34,926 bases of DNA from Atlanticothrix silvestris CENA357 (GCF_016056295.1 NZ_JAECZB010000031.1:13957-48882); one strand, 5' to 3'; shown: positions 6,546-15,080, numbered from the stretch's first letter. Notes: generated by a model from the letters alone, not told the origin. Translations and numbers: made by a program.

Positions 6546-6854
6546 GGGTACAAACCAAGGGAGAGATACTAAAATATATATCTATTTATTTTTTTATTTT
6601 TATATTTCTTTATTTCCGTTGTAGTACGATACTACAATAGGTATATAAAAATATATATATAAAATAAATGAATAATAAATAAAATAGTAAATTGATTTAC
6701 ATTTATCTATTTGAGCATTGTTTGAACATTATCACTGTGTATAGATTTTTACTCAAAATGAAGGGTAAATTGCTTAAAATACCTTGTTTGAGCATTAGAT
6801 GAGCATTTTTTGGAGGATAAAGGCTGAAAACCTTGATATTACGTTAATTACTCT
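6546..6854. other. AT-rich boundary region between accessory block and smc
   Basis: No gene is seen here. The first 130 bases are almost pure A/T. They contain the odd-centred palindrome TTGTAGTA-CGA-TACTACAA (6619-6637). Two pairs of 11-bp direct repeats follow: TTTGAGCATTG and TTTGAACATTA (6710-6731), then TTTGAGCATTA and GATGAGCATTT (6787-6808), with the pairs 77 bp apart. GGAGG at 6812-6816 is too far from the smc start (6855) to act as its ribosome site. The zone probably contains the smc promoter and may contain the right edge of the accessory element; no tRNA is present. Confidence 0.45.
6619..6637. promoter_or_regulatory. palindrome TTGTAGTA-N3-TACTACAA
   Basis: A perfect 8-bp inverted repeat with a 3-bp centre in an AT-rich background. 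The size and symmetry fit an operator for a dimeric repressor. It does not match the cyanobacterial LexA box well. Confidence 0.4.
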
Positions 6855-9800
6855 ATGGTGCATGTCAAGCGCGTGGAACTTACCAACTTCAAATCCTTCG
6901 GTGGTACTACCTCAGTTCCTCTGCTACCGGGGTTTACTGTCATTTCTGGGCCTAATGGTTCGGGTAAATCTAATATTCTGGATGCGCTACTATTTTGTTT
7001 AGGACTCGCCAGTTCTAAGGGAATGCGGGCCGATCGCCTGCCGGATTTGGTCAATAATAATCAAACGGCTAGGGCACGTTCGGCGATTGAGGCTAGTGTG
7101 ACGGTGACGTTTGATTTGTCGGATTTGTCAGATGTCAGTGGTCAGTCGTCAGTTGTCAGTAGTGGCGAAGAATTGACACAAACTGAACAGCAATCAACGG
7201 AAAATGGTCAACGTCCAACTGAGTGGAGTGTAACTAGAAGGCTGCGGGTGACTCATCAAGGGAGTTATACGTCAAATTATTATATTAATGGGGTTTCTTG
7301 TACGCTGACGGAGTTGCATGAGGAACTGAATAATCTGCGGATTTATCCTGAAGGTTATAACGTTGTGCTGCAAGGTGATGTCACTAGCATTATCTCGATG
7401 AATGCTAAGGAACGACGGGAAATTATTGATGAGTTGGCAGGGGTGGCGGCGTTTGATCGCAAAATTAATCAAGCTAAATCAACTTTAGATGAGGTGAAGG
7501 ATAAGGAAGATAGCTGTCGGATTATTGAGACGGAATTAACTGCACAGCGCGATCGCCTGTCTCAAGATCGTGCTAAAGCTGAAAAGTATCAAAAACTCCG
7601 CACGGAATTTCTGCATAAGCAATCTTGGGAAGCTGTTTTATCATGGCGATCGCTACAAGCACAACAAGAAAAGTTAGTTAACGAAATTCAAACAGGCGAT
7701 CGCACTTCTGGAGAACTCACCACTCAACTTACAAATCTTAATACGGAAATTGCTCAGAAAAGCGCACAACTTGAAGAACTCAATGCTCATGTGAAAGCTT
7801 TGGGAGAAGAGGAACTTTTGGCAGTACAAGCTACTCTCGCCACTCAAGAAGCAGAACGTAAACAACTCCAGCGTCAACAAACGGAGTTAACCACAGCTAT
7901 TCAAGAAACTGCTAAACATCTGGCTCAACAAGCGCAAGAAATTCAACAACATCAACATTCTCTCGTAGAAATTGCTCAAACGCTGGTTGTAGAAGGGCAA
8001 TCTATTGTTGATTGTCAGCAGCAAAGGAATGAAGCACAGCAATCCTTAGACGCTTCCCGTGAAGCAGCAGCAGAAATCGCCTCGGCTTCGGAAGCTTGGG
8101 TACAGCAACAAACTGCATTTAACCGTCAAATTGAAACTTTGCTGCAAATGCTAGAACCACAACGTACAGAGCAAGCACAACTTCAAGAACGCAATCATCA
8201 ACTACAGCAACTGATTACCGAGCAAACTCAGTTAATTTCTACTGTAGAACCTCAATTAGCAGAAAAACAAGTTGAGTGTAGTCGTGTGGAAACGGCATTT
8301 AATACTTCTAGTGAACCTATCCAAGATTTAGCTCAAAATTTAGCTGCAACAGAACAAGAACTCCAAATCCAACAAGAAACCCAAAACCGTTTGTTGCAAG
8401 AGCAGCGAGAAAAACAACGGCAGTTGGATAAAATAGAAGCGCAAGCGCAAGCACAGCAAGAAGTACAAGGAACCCAAGCTAGTAAAGTCATTTTACAATC
8501 GGGAATGCCTGGTGTTTGTGGCTTAGTTGTGCAGTTAGGACGGGTGGAGTCGCGTTATCAGCTAGCTTTGGAAATTGCAGCCGGCGGACGCTTAGGCCAT
8601 ATTGTGGTGGAAGATGACGGTATCGCAGCGGCGGGTATTGAACTGCTCAAACAAAAACGCGCTGGGAGAGCTACTTTTTTACCACTGAATAAAATTAATG
8701 CTCACAAATTTACTCAAGATGCAACGCTGCGGTTAGCCAACGGCTTTGTTAATTATGCTGTTAATTTAATCGATTGCGATCGCCGTTATAAAGATGTATT
8801 TAGTTATGTTTTTGGCAATACAGTAGTATTTGCTACCCTGGAGGCAGCGCGTAGAAATTTAGGGTTGTATCGAATTGTCACCTTAGACGGAGAATTATTA
8901 GAAACTAGTGGTGCAATGACTGGTGGTAGCAGTAACCAGCGTTCAGCCTTGCGGTTTGGTAGAGGAGAAGCGACAGAATCAGATGAAGTAATTACTTTGA
9001 GAAATCGCTTGGTGGATATTGAGCGAATTTTAGATCGTTGTAATGAAGCGATCGCTGCTTTGTCAGCCAAGACAAAAAAAATCACCCAAGAACTCACAGA
9101 AGCACGCCAAGCCAGGCGAGAACAGCAGTTGCAGTTGGAGCAATTACAGAAAGATATTAAGGGTTTAACAGCACAGTTAGCAGGAACGCGATCACAACTT
9201 GACCAAAACAGCGAAAAGTTCGCCACGGCTCAATCTCGTCTACAAGTTTTAGATCAGGAATTACCAGGACAAGAAACTCAGTTACAGCAATTGCGACACG
9301 CTTTAGCAGAGTTGGAAGCATCCCAAACCCCCAGTGAATGGCAACAAATCCAAGGGACAATTAAAATCCAAGAGCAACAATTACAACAACGAGAATCAGC
9401 TTTACGAGCAGCCGAACAAAGATTAAAAAATTTAGAAAATCAGCAGCAGCGGCTGCAAGAACGTATCCAAGAAGCCGAGGCGAGGATTGTTCAATATCAG
9501 CATCAGCAAGCAACGCAGCAAAATAAACTCAGTGAACTGAAGCATACAGTTGAAGCATCAAGTCAGCAAATTGCCGAAACTCGCGCCAGTTTGAGCCAAA
9601 TGGAGCAAAATTTAGGCGAAGAAAAACACAAACGCGATGCAATGGAACAAGAAGTGCGATCGCATCTATTGCGTCAACAACAATTGGAATGGGAAATCGA
9701 AAAACTCCAAGAAACTCAACAAAAGCGGCGAGATGAATTAAGTGCTTTACAAAACCAGTTGCGGGATGTCGGCGCAGAATTACCCAATCCCCTACCAGAA

Positions 9801-10478
9801 GTGCCAGATCAAGTAGATTTAGAAGAATTGCAAAAAGAATTGCGATCGCTTTCCAAACGCTTGCAGGCAATGGAACCCGTAAATATGCTGGCTTTGGAAG
9901 AATACGAACGCACCCAAAACCGTCTCCAGGAATTAACGCAAAAACTAGAAACACTAGAAGCAGAGCGTACTGAATTACTTTTGCGGATTGAAAACTTTAC
10001 TACATTGCGACAACTTGCCTTTAAAGAAGCCTTTGATGCCGTCAATGAAAACTTTCAATCGATTTTTGCCATTCTTTCCGACGGTGACGGCTACCTACAA
10101 CTCGAAAATCCAGAAGATCCCTTTAGCAGCGGCTTAAATTTAGTCGCCCACCCCAAAGGTAAACCCGTACAGCGTCTAGCTTCCATGTCAGGGGGAGAAA
10201 AATCCCTCACAGCCTTGAGCTTTATTTTTGCCCTGCAACGCTATCGGCCATCGCCCTTTTATGCCTTTGACGAAGTAGATATGTTTTTGGATGGGGCAAA
10301 CGTAGAGCGATTAGCTAGAATGATTAAACAACAGGCACAACAAGCCCAATTTATTGTTGTGAGTTTGCGTCGTCCGATGATAGAATCAGCCGAACGCACA
10401 ATTGGCGTTACTCAAGCACGGGGAGCTTATACCCAAGTTTTGGGAATTAAGTTACAATCCTCGAATACATCTGCTTGA
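6855..10478 (+). CDS. smc: chromosome segregation protein SMC
   Basis: A 1207-residue SMC ATPase that forms a dimer, organises the chromosome and helps segregation together with ScpA/ScpB. Visible features are the N-terminal ATPase half with Walker A GPNGSGKS (32-39), a Gln/Glu-rich coiled coil (about 190-530 and 690-1000), a hinge with glycine-rich turns (about 545-680, GVCGLVVQLG to ETSGAMTGGSS), and the C-terminal half with signature SMSGGEKS (near 1110) and Walker B FYAFDEVDMFLD (near 1135-1146), ending with VVSLRRPM. Length is normal. Residues 94-103 are encoded by four GTCAGTN heptamers, an unusual in-frame repeat inside a Ser/Gln/Glu-rich loop of the N-terminal head. HIP1 sites are frequent here, unlike in the block to the left. 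A PRC-barrel gene follows after 58 bases on the same strand. Confidence 0.97.
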   Translation: MVHVKRVELTNFKSFGGTTSVPLLPGFTVISGPNGSGKSNILDALLFCLGLASSKGMRADRLPDLVNNNQTARARSAIEASVTVTFDLSDLSDVSGQSSVVSSGEELTQTEQQSTENGQRPTEWSVTRRLRVTHQGSYTSNYYINGVSCTLTELHEELNNLRIYPEGYNVVLQGDVTSIISMNAKERREIIDELAGVAAFDRKINQAKSTLDEVKDKEDSCRIIETELTAQRDRLSQDRAKAEKYQKLRTEFLHKQSWEAVLSWRSLQAQQEKLVNEIQTGDRTSGELTTQLTNLNTEIAQKSAQLEELNAHVKALGEEELLAVQATLATQEAERKQLQRQQTELTTAIQETAKHLAQQAQEIQQHQHSLVEIAQTLVVEGQSIVDCQQQRNEAQQSLDASREAAAEIASASEAWVQQQTAFNRQIETLLQMLEPQRTEQAQLQERNHQLQQLITEQTQLISTVEPQLAEKQVECSRVETAFNTSSEPIQDLAQNLAATEQELQIQQETQNRLLQEQREKQRQLDKIEAQAQAQQEVQGTQASKVILQSGMPGVCGLVVQLGRVESRYQLALEIAAGGRLGHIVVEDDGIAAAGIELLKQKRAGRATFLPLNKINAHKFTQDATLRLANGFVNYAVNLIDCDRRYKDVFSYVFGNTVVFATLEAARRNLGLYRIVTLDGELLETSGAMTGGSSNQRSALRFGRGEATESDEVITLRNRLVDIERILDRCNEAIAALSAKTKKITQELTEARQARREQQLQLEQLQKDIKGLTAQLAGTRSQLDQNSEKFATAQSRLQVLDQELPGQETQLQQLRHALAELEASQTPSEWQQIQGTIKIQEQQLQQRESALRAAEQRLKNLENQQQRLQERIQEAEARIVQYQHQQATQQNKLSELKHTVEASSQQIAETRASLSQMEQNLGEEKHKRDAMEQEVRSHLLRQQQLEWEIEKLQETQQKRRDELSALQNQLRDVGAELPNPLPEVPDQVDLEELQKELRSLSKRLQAMEPVNMLALEEYERTQNRLQELTQKLETLEAERTELLLRIENFTTLRQLAFKEAFDAVNENFQSIFAILSDGDGYLQLENPEDPFSSGLNLVAHPKGKPVQRLASMSGGEKSLTALSFIFALQRYRPSPFYAFDEVDMFLDGANVERLARMIKQQAQQAQFIVVSLRRPMIESAERTIGVTQARGAYTQVLGIKLQSSNTSA
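7134..7161 (+). repeat. four heptamers GTCAGTN inside smc
   Basis: GTCAGTG, GTCAGTC, GTCAGTT and GTCAGTA lie head to tail. This is the type of short tandemly repeated heptamer common between genes in heterocystous cyanobacteria. Here it lies within a coding frame and encodes roughly SGQSSVVSS. Confidence 0.85.
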
Positions 10479-10536
10479 GTTTTTGTTAATAATAGTGTAT
10501 AGATAAACCGGATTCGAGATCAGGACTCGGTATAGA

Positions 10537-11529
10537 ATGACCTCTGAACAGATAATTAGGCGTTCCGACATATTAAACACCCAGGTGATTACCCGCGACA
10601 ACGGCAAGCGGCTAGGTATCGTGAATCAAATTTGGGTTGATATTGATCAAAGAGAGGTTGTGGCTCTTGGTTTGCGAGACAGCCTGATCTCTATTTCTGG
10701 TCTGCCACGATATATGTACCTCAACAACGTCAACCAAATCGGGGATGTAATCCTGGTTGATAATGAAGATGTGATTGAAGATATCGAAGTTGACACCCTC
10801 AGTAATTTGATTAACTGGGAAGTAATTACAGAAACAGGTGAAGTACTAGGCAGAGTCAGAGGCTTCAAGTTTAATGGCGAAACAGGTAAACTTGAATCTA
10901 TAGCGATCGCTTCTTTAGGATTACCCCAAATTCCCGACCAATTTCTGAGTACCTACGAGTTCTCGGTGGATGAAATCGTCAGCACAGGCCCCAGTCGATT
11001 GATTGTGTTTGAGGGAGCCGAAGAACGGGTAAATCAGTTAACGGTTGGTGTACTCGAACGCTTAGGTATCGGTAAAGCCCCGTGGGAGCGTGATACAGAA
11101 GAAGAATATGGCTATTCGGCTCCTCGCACCACTCCAGCATCCAATCAATTGCCAAGTGGAGTGCCATTACAGCCACCTAAACCCAGAGTTCGTACCCCTG
11201 AACCCGTAGCACGGGAAGAAGAATGGACTGAAGACTATGTGGAAGAAGAAAGACCACGGCGCGAGGTAATGAGAGCGCGACAGTACGAATCCATTCAATA
11301 CGAAGAAGACGAGGAAGATAACTGGAGCGAGGCTACAGGTAGCGATAGGTATCAAGAACCATCCAGATATGAACCTCCCCAACCCTACGCTAAGCCTTAT
11401 GTCGATGAATACGACGATTATGATGACGTAGAAGGCGATGCTTGGGAAGATGCACCGCCGCAACCAGTGAATATTCCTAAAAAAGTCAAAGAAAGGCAAC
11501 CAGAATACGAAGAAGAAAGCGGATACTAA
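10537..11529 (+). CDS. PRC-barrel domain protein with acidic disordered tail
   Basis: A 330-residue protein. Residues 5-85 (RRSDILNTQVITRDNGKRLG, then VDIDQREVVALGL) and 90-175 (INWEVITETGEVLGRVRGFKF, then GKLESIAIASLG) form two PRC-barrel-like repeats, the small beta-barrel known from RimM and photosynthetic reaction-centre H subunits. Residues 190-330 are a disordered, strongly acidic Glu/Asp/Tyr/Pro-rich tail (EEEWTEDYVEEERPRR, DEYDDYDDVEGDAWEDA). This gene follows smc closely, an arrangement I associate with cyanobacteria. PRC barrels usually mediate protein-protein contacts, in RNA processing or membrane complexes; the partner here is unknown. AGGA about 13 bases upstream of the ATG gives weak support for the start. 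A strong terminator lies at 11583-11619. Confidence 0.88.
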   Translation: MTSEQIIRRSDILNTQVITRDNGKRLGIVNQIWVDIDQREVVALGLRDSLISISGLPRYMYLNNVNQIGDVILVDNEDVIEDIEVDTLSNLINWEVITETGEVLGRVRGFKFNGETGKLESIAIASLGLPQIPDQFLSTYEFSVDEIVSTGPSRLIVFEGAEERVNQLTVGVLERLGIGKAPWERDTEEEYGYSAPRTTPASNQLPSGVPLQPPKPRVRTPEPVAREEEWTEDYVEEERPRREVMRARQYESIQYEEDEEDNWSEATGSDRYQEPSRYEPPQPYAKPYVDEYDDYDDVEGDAWEDAPPQPVNIPKKVKERQPEYEEESGY

Positions 11530-11582
11530 GTTTAACGTTTTCCCTGAATAGGCAAGAAACTCATCCAAACTTAATATCTTGA

Positions 11583-11619
11583 AGTCTGAGCAGCAACTTC
11601 GCTGCTCAGATTTATTTTT
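11583..11619 (+). terminator. rho-independent terminator after the smc/PRC-barrel pair
   Basis: The 10-bp stem TCTGAGCAGC/GCTGCTCAGA (11585-11594, 11601-11610) with loop AACTTC is followed by a T-rich tail. Confidence 0.88.
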
Positions 11620-11666
11620 AGCCAAAAGAGGTAGAGATTTCTAGCCCATCCCTTTAAAAGTTACTT

Positions 11667-11782
11667 ATACCATTTCTGTATAAAGATGCGTCTAACTAGC
11701 CTGCGAAGGCAGGCTTTGTTTGTATAGCCCCAGACTTCCAGTCTGAGGGACAATAAAGCGCAGCCTCACATAGAATTGGTAT
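11667..11782. repeat. MITE-like palindromic repeat with two internal hairpins
   Basis: A 116-bp element is bounded by ATACCATTTCT and its near-complement AGAATTGGTAT (one mismatch). It contains two perfect hairpins: AGCCTGC-GAAG-GCAGGCT (11698-11715), and CAGACT-TCC-AGTCTG flanked by CCC/GGG (about 11728-11749). The layout of terminal inverted repeats with no coding frame is that of the small non-autonomous elements common in Nostoc-type genomes. Confidence 0.55.
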
Positions 11783-11856
11783 TACTATACCCGCATTTTC
11801 TCTCCGTGCCCTCCGCGTCTCTGCGGTTTAAAAGTCTTTTATTTAACCACAGAGGA

Positions 11857-11944
11857 GGACACTTGCGTGGGCGGGTCTCCCGACTTGAGGAGGCAGTGCG
11901 TTGGGCGGGTTCCCCGACTTGTAGCAACTGCCGTCAAAGTGTCC
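11857..11944 (+). repeat. GGACACTT palindromic repeat, long copy
   Basis: The ends are GGACACTT (11857-11864) and AAGTGTCC (11937-11944). Inside are two near-identical units, GCGTGGGCGGGTCTCCCGAC and GCGTTGGGCGGGTTCCCCGA, each ending in CTTG. The same family occurs as a single-unit copy on the other strand at 18806-18848. It is embedded in another common cyanobacterial repeat (CTCTGCGG to CCACAGAG, about 11810-11856). No gene is present between 11620 and 11984 apart from these repeats. Confidence 0.7.
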
Positions 11945-11984
11945 GTAACACAGAGTTAAGAAATGGAAAAGGGATTTTTTGACC

Positions 11985-12740
11985 TTAATAACAAGTAGCT
12001 GCTGAAGCCGCACTCACCTTGCTTAAGTCGCCAGTGAATGCGGCTGCATATTTATAAGGTGATGAGCCAGAACAAGTCATAGAATTTTTATCCGCGCGAC
12101 GAGGAGTCCACCATGAATCTGCATTCACACTCAAATTTACGCCATTCCATGATAATCCTGTGACAACTAAAGAGTTAGTTTTGCCATCGCTCGGTTTTCT
12201 GGCAGAGAGAAATGTGGCATAATAAACGCTACCATTGTCTGGATTAATCTTGGCGATAACTGCTACTTTAGCGCCGCCGCCACTCCCATAACTAGTCAGC
12301 CAACGTCCATTAGCAAAGCGCCGAAAATCATTACCTGTCTGAGTACCTGTGGAGGTAAAAACTCCATACAACACGCCTTTACCGTCCCAAAATAATCCGT
12401 AGCCTGTACCATCGTCATTCGTTGTTTCGTAATCACTGCGACACCATTTCTTGATTCCATTATCGAAACGAACAATTCGAGGATCTTTGTTGCTAGATGA
12501 TACTTGCTGATAACCAATGTAGATAGTTGTTTGCCCACTAAGTACCTTGGGGCCATTTTTAGCTTTGATTGTCGCTTCACTATCATTGCAAGTGAATGTC
12601 ACACTTTTACTCACAGATGAATTGACAACAGTTTGAGCAAAAACTGGAGAGGTTTTTTGTGTGATTGCTAAATCAGTCCCTAATATGACTGCGATGGAGA
12701 AAAGTGTTAGATACTTCTGCAATTGGTGATGATAAATCAT
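11985..12740 (-). CDS. secreted hypothetical protein
   Basis: A 251-residue protein with a signal peptide: a hydrophobic segment at 11-25, with probable cleavage after VFA at residue 35. The mature part is Ser/Gly/Asn-rich and beta-prone, with four cysteines (in TFTCND, KKWCRS, SMTCSG and the terminal TCY) that could form two disulfides in the periplasm or outside the cell. Aromatic glycine motifs such as GYGLFWDGKG, LYGVFTSTG and SWNGVNLSVNADSWW suggest a propeller- or lectin-like beta fold. I do not recognise the family. It stands alone; a perfect 12-bp inverted repeat lies just upstream of its start and may control it. Confidence 0.72.
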   Translation of the reverse strand: MIYHHQLQKYLTLFSIAVILGTDLAITQKTSPVFAQTVVNSSVSKSVTFTCNDSEATIKAKNGPKVLSGQTTIYIGYQQVSSSNKDPRIVRFDNGIKKWCRSDYETTNDDGTGYGLFWDGKGVLYGVFTSTGTQTGNDFRRFANGRWLTSYGSGGGAKVAVIAKINPDNGSVYYATFLSARKPSDGKTNSLVVTGLSWNGVNLSVNADSWWTPRRADKNSMTCSGSSPYKYAAAFTGDLSKVSAASAATCY

Positions 12741-12751
12741 GGATGAGACTG

Positions 12752-12783
12752 TTAAATTAGTGTGAAAATTTACACTAATTTAA
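12752..12783 (-). promoter_or_regulatory. 12-bp perfect inverted repeat upstream of the secreted protein gene
   Basis: TTAAATTAGTGT / ACACTAATTTAA (12752-12763, 12772-12783) with the 8-base centre GAAAATTT begins 12 bases before the ATG at 12740. It contains TGTGA-N6 followed by ACACT, a partial resemblance to a CRP-type box, but the right half does not match. It may be an operator or a leader hairpin that covers the ribosome site. Confidence 0.45.
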
Positions 12784-12916
12784 AATAGTATCCTAAAATA
12801 TACACGAGTAAATACACTTGAAATATTGATCTACGCTAAAATACTTATTTGTCATAGCGATCGCTAACTAAAATTAATATAATAATCAATATTTAATTAC
12901 ACTGTCCGTACATAAT

Positions 12917-14530
12917 CTAAAAGTTTAAAATGTCTAATGACTCTTCTATTTCTAAGTCCAAAATTATTGCCCGTGCATCTTTGAGTGCTTCTAGATTGCC
13001 TTCTCTTCGATATATGTCTGCCGCCTTTTGAAAATCTTCAATTGCGCCTTGTTGATCTTTCATTTCTAAGTAAATAGAACCACGGTTATAATAGGCATCA
13101 GCATAATTAGGGTTAATCTTGATTGTCTGAGTATAATCATCAATTGCTTCATCAAAATTTCCTAATTCATAATTAGCATTACCACGGTTGTAATAAGCAT
13201 CAACGTAGTTAGGATTAATTCGTATTGCTTGAGTATAATCTTCAATTGCTCCTATATAATCACCTAAGTCAGAGCGAGCATTAGCACGGTTTTTGTAAGC
13301 ATCAGCATCATGAGAATTAATCTTAATTGTCTGAGTAAACCCCTGTTGATATCCAAGAAAATAACGAGCAATGTCACGATTTTTGTGAGTATTAGCATAC
13401 TGAGGATCAATTTTAATCGCCTGAGTATAATCCTCAATCGCTCCTTGATTATCTCCTAACGAAGAACGAGCTTCAGCACGGTTTTTATAAGCGATCGCAA
13501 CATGAGGATTAATCATAATTGCCTGGGTGTAATCCTCAATTGCTTCTTGATAATTTCCTAATTGATAACGTGCTAAACCTCGTTTATTATAAGATTTTGC
13601 ATCTTTTAAATTAAGCTTAATTGCTTGAGAATAATCAGCGATCGCTTTTTCATAATCTCCTAAATAATAGTAAGCTAAACCTCGTTTATAATAAACATCA
13701 GTATCATTATAATTAAGCTGCAAAGCGCGAGTGTAATTGGTAATAGCAGCTTCATATTGTGCTTTTTTCAAGCATTCATCACCAAGATGAAGGTAATAAA
13801 ATCTATTATTTTCACCAACATAAAATGAAGGTTCAGTTAGCTGATTTGTGCTTAATATAGATAGAGCCTGTGGCTGAAACTCATCTTGATTAATTGCGAT
13901 TTCTTGTCTAAAAAAGCTGGAATTTATAGAAGATTGACATTGTTCTAAATAGCACCATAGACCGCCACCATATAAAAGTTGCTCTATACCGAATGAGATT
14001 CTACCAGTTTTCAGTTTAATCATCCGTGTAGGCAAAAAACCAGCCAAGAAAAGGTGATACTCAGATTGTGCCTCACTCACCTCTTCTTGAATCAAAATGC
14101 AAACTATAACGGCATTTTTAGCAACTTCTTCGGAACTAACTGACCACCTAACTTTATCTATATTGCCATGACGTGATTTCACTTCAATGCCCACAGATGG
14201 GTTAGAAGTTAAAGTAAAATCTATTTTGCCATCGCCACCAAACCGCTTTTCGTAATCTACTTCTGTAATCAAGTCGGCTAAACGTTCTTTAACAACTTCT
14301 TCACCCAATTTTCCTTTGAGATAGCTGATAAAAACGTCACGAACTGGCGAAACACGCTTATATTTCTCAGCCATTTGCCAGCAAAACTGCCGTAAAATTT
14401 TTAACCTTTCTCCAGAGATTATAGTTAATTCGCTATATTGACCTTCTATTTGGCAATGAAGCAGACAGCCAGTTGTTAACCTTTTAATGAAATCAGACTG
14501 TAGCGATCGCAGTAACGTAATCCAATCCAT
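12917..14530 (-). CDS. PD-(D/E)xK nuclease-like domain fused to TPR repeats
   Basis: A 537-residue protein. Residues 60-190 have a restriction-endonuclease-like core: Glu in the first helix (KLGEEVVKERL, E77/E78), Asp in DGKIDFTL (D104) and the pair E116-x-K118 in GIEVKSRHGN. From about 247 to 520 follow eight tetratricopeptide repeats of the type AYYNRGNANYELGNFDEAID. The fifth repeat (near IARYFLGYQQGFTQT) is four residues short, lacking the AIED segment, so its second helix is compromised. TPRs bind partner proteins, so this may be a nuclease steered by protein contact, or a pseudo-nuclease scaffold. The gene stands alone on the minus strand and has HIP1 sites like the chromosome. The TPR call is certain; the nuclease fold is strong but activity is inferred. 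Confidence 0.85.
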   Translation of the reverse strand: MDWITLLRSLQSDFIKRLTTGCLLHCQIEGQYSELTIISGERLKILRQFCWQMAEKYKRVSPVRDVFISYLKGKLGEEVVKERLADLITEVDYEKRFGGDGKIDFTLTSNPSVGIEVKSRHGNIDKVRWSVSSEEVAKNAVIVCILIQEEVSEAQSEYHLFLAGFLPTRMIKLKTGRISFGIEQLLYGGGLWCYLEQCQSSINSSFFRQEIAINQDEFQPQALSILSTNQLTEPSFYVGENNRFYYLHLGDECLKKAQYEAAITNYTRALQLNYNDTDVYYKRGLAYYYLGDYEKAIADYSQAIKLNLKDAKSYNKRGLARYQLGNYQEAIEDYTQAIMINPHVAIAYKNRAEARSSLGDNQGAIEDYTQAIKIDPQYANTHKNRDIARYFLGYQQGFTQTIKINSHDADAYKNRANARSDLGDYIGAIEDYTQAIRINPNYVDAYYNRGNANYELGNFDEAIDDYTQTIKINPNYADAYYNRGSIYLEMKDQQGAIEDFQKAADIYRREGNLEALKDARAIILDLEIEESLDILNF

Positions 14531-14654
14531 TTATATTTCTGCGAATCTTTTCATGTATTTATTTTATTAAAATATCTAGTTGCCGTAAAGCCGGCAATTC
14601 GTTTGAGGATAATATTGCCGAAAAATGGTTAAATTTTTGTAATAATTTTTACTT

Positions 14655-15080
14655 TTATTGAAAGGTCTGCTTCTGAAATTTGTACATCCGCTGAATTTTG
14701 CTTACATCAGATGTGAATCCCCAGCGTTCATAAAAGGGAATCATTTCTGGTAAACAATGAAGAGTAATTCGTTCAACTGTATTTAATTGGGGATGATTAA
14801 TAATTGCATCCATCAACTTGGCACCAAATCCCATCTTTCTATAAGTAGGCTTGATGATCACATCATAAATAGTTGCCATATATACAAAGTCTGTAAGAAC
14901 GCGAGTAAAACCAATCAATTGTTCACAATCATCTACCAAACCAACAATAATGTCTGAAGCAGCAAGCATTTTCACAACATCCTGGTGTGTACGTTTTTTG
15001 CTCCAGAATTCATTTTGGTACAAATCTACTAGTTCTGAAATTTGATTTTCAGTCAGTTGCTCAATAATTTGCAAACTCAT
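14655..15080 (-). CDS. GNAT family N-acetyltransferase
   Basis: A 141-residue acyl-CoA-dependent acetyltransferase. Motif A is VIIKPTYRKMGFGAKLMDAI (near residues 75-94), with the acetyl-CoA pyrophosphate loop R-K-M-G-F-G-A. The C-terminal motif B is ITLHCLPEMIPFYERWGF. The N-terminal strand LIGFTRVLTDF precedes motif A as expected. The length is that of a single compact GNAT domain. The substrate cannot be predicted. It lies downstream of the LysR gene on the same strand with a 66-base gap, so the two may be transcribed together. Confidence 0.9.
   Translation of the reverse strand: MSLQIIEQLTENQISELVDLYQNEFWSKKRTHQDVVKMLAASDIIVGLVDDCEQLIGFTRVLTDFVYMATIYDVIIKPTYRKMGFGAKLMDAIINHPQLNTVERITLHCLPEMIPFYERWGFTSDVSKIQRMYKFQKQTFQ

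Noticed and set aside
6619-6637. LexA (SOS) box
   Set aside because: The palindrome lacks the AGTAC-N3-5-GTWC arrangement of the cyanobacterial LexA site.
6710-6808. CRISPR-like reading of the TTTGAGCATT repeats
   Set aside because: The units are 11 bp, tandem without spacers, and only four; this is not a CRISPR array. No other array was seen in the window.
1-6854. Integrase or transposase of the accessory block
   Set aside because: No tyrosine or serine recombinase or DDE motif was found in the visible ORFs; it could lie left of the window.
6799-7002. Frame over the smc start in another reading frame
   Set aside because: It overlaps the conserved smc N-terminus out of frame and has no homology-like features.
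9529-9954. 141-codon minus-strand frame inside smc, and similar ones at 8804-9226 and 9157-9360
   Set aside because: Antisense shadows of the coiled-coil coding sequence; the sense frame is clearly real.
11167-11625. 152-codon minus-strand frame antisense to the PRC-barrel gene
   Set aside because: The hydrophobic Phe-rich product is an artefact of the GAA/GAG-rich acidic tail on the plus strand, and the frame runs through the terminator.
11776-11982. Open frame in the repeat region
   Set aside because: It is made of palindromic repeats (GGACACTT family and CCACAGAG repeat), so it is not a gene.
12752-12783. NtcA or CRP binding site
   Set aside because: GTA-N8-TAC is not present, and only one half resembles TGTGA-N6-TCACA.
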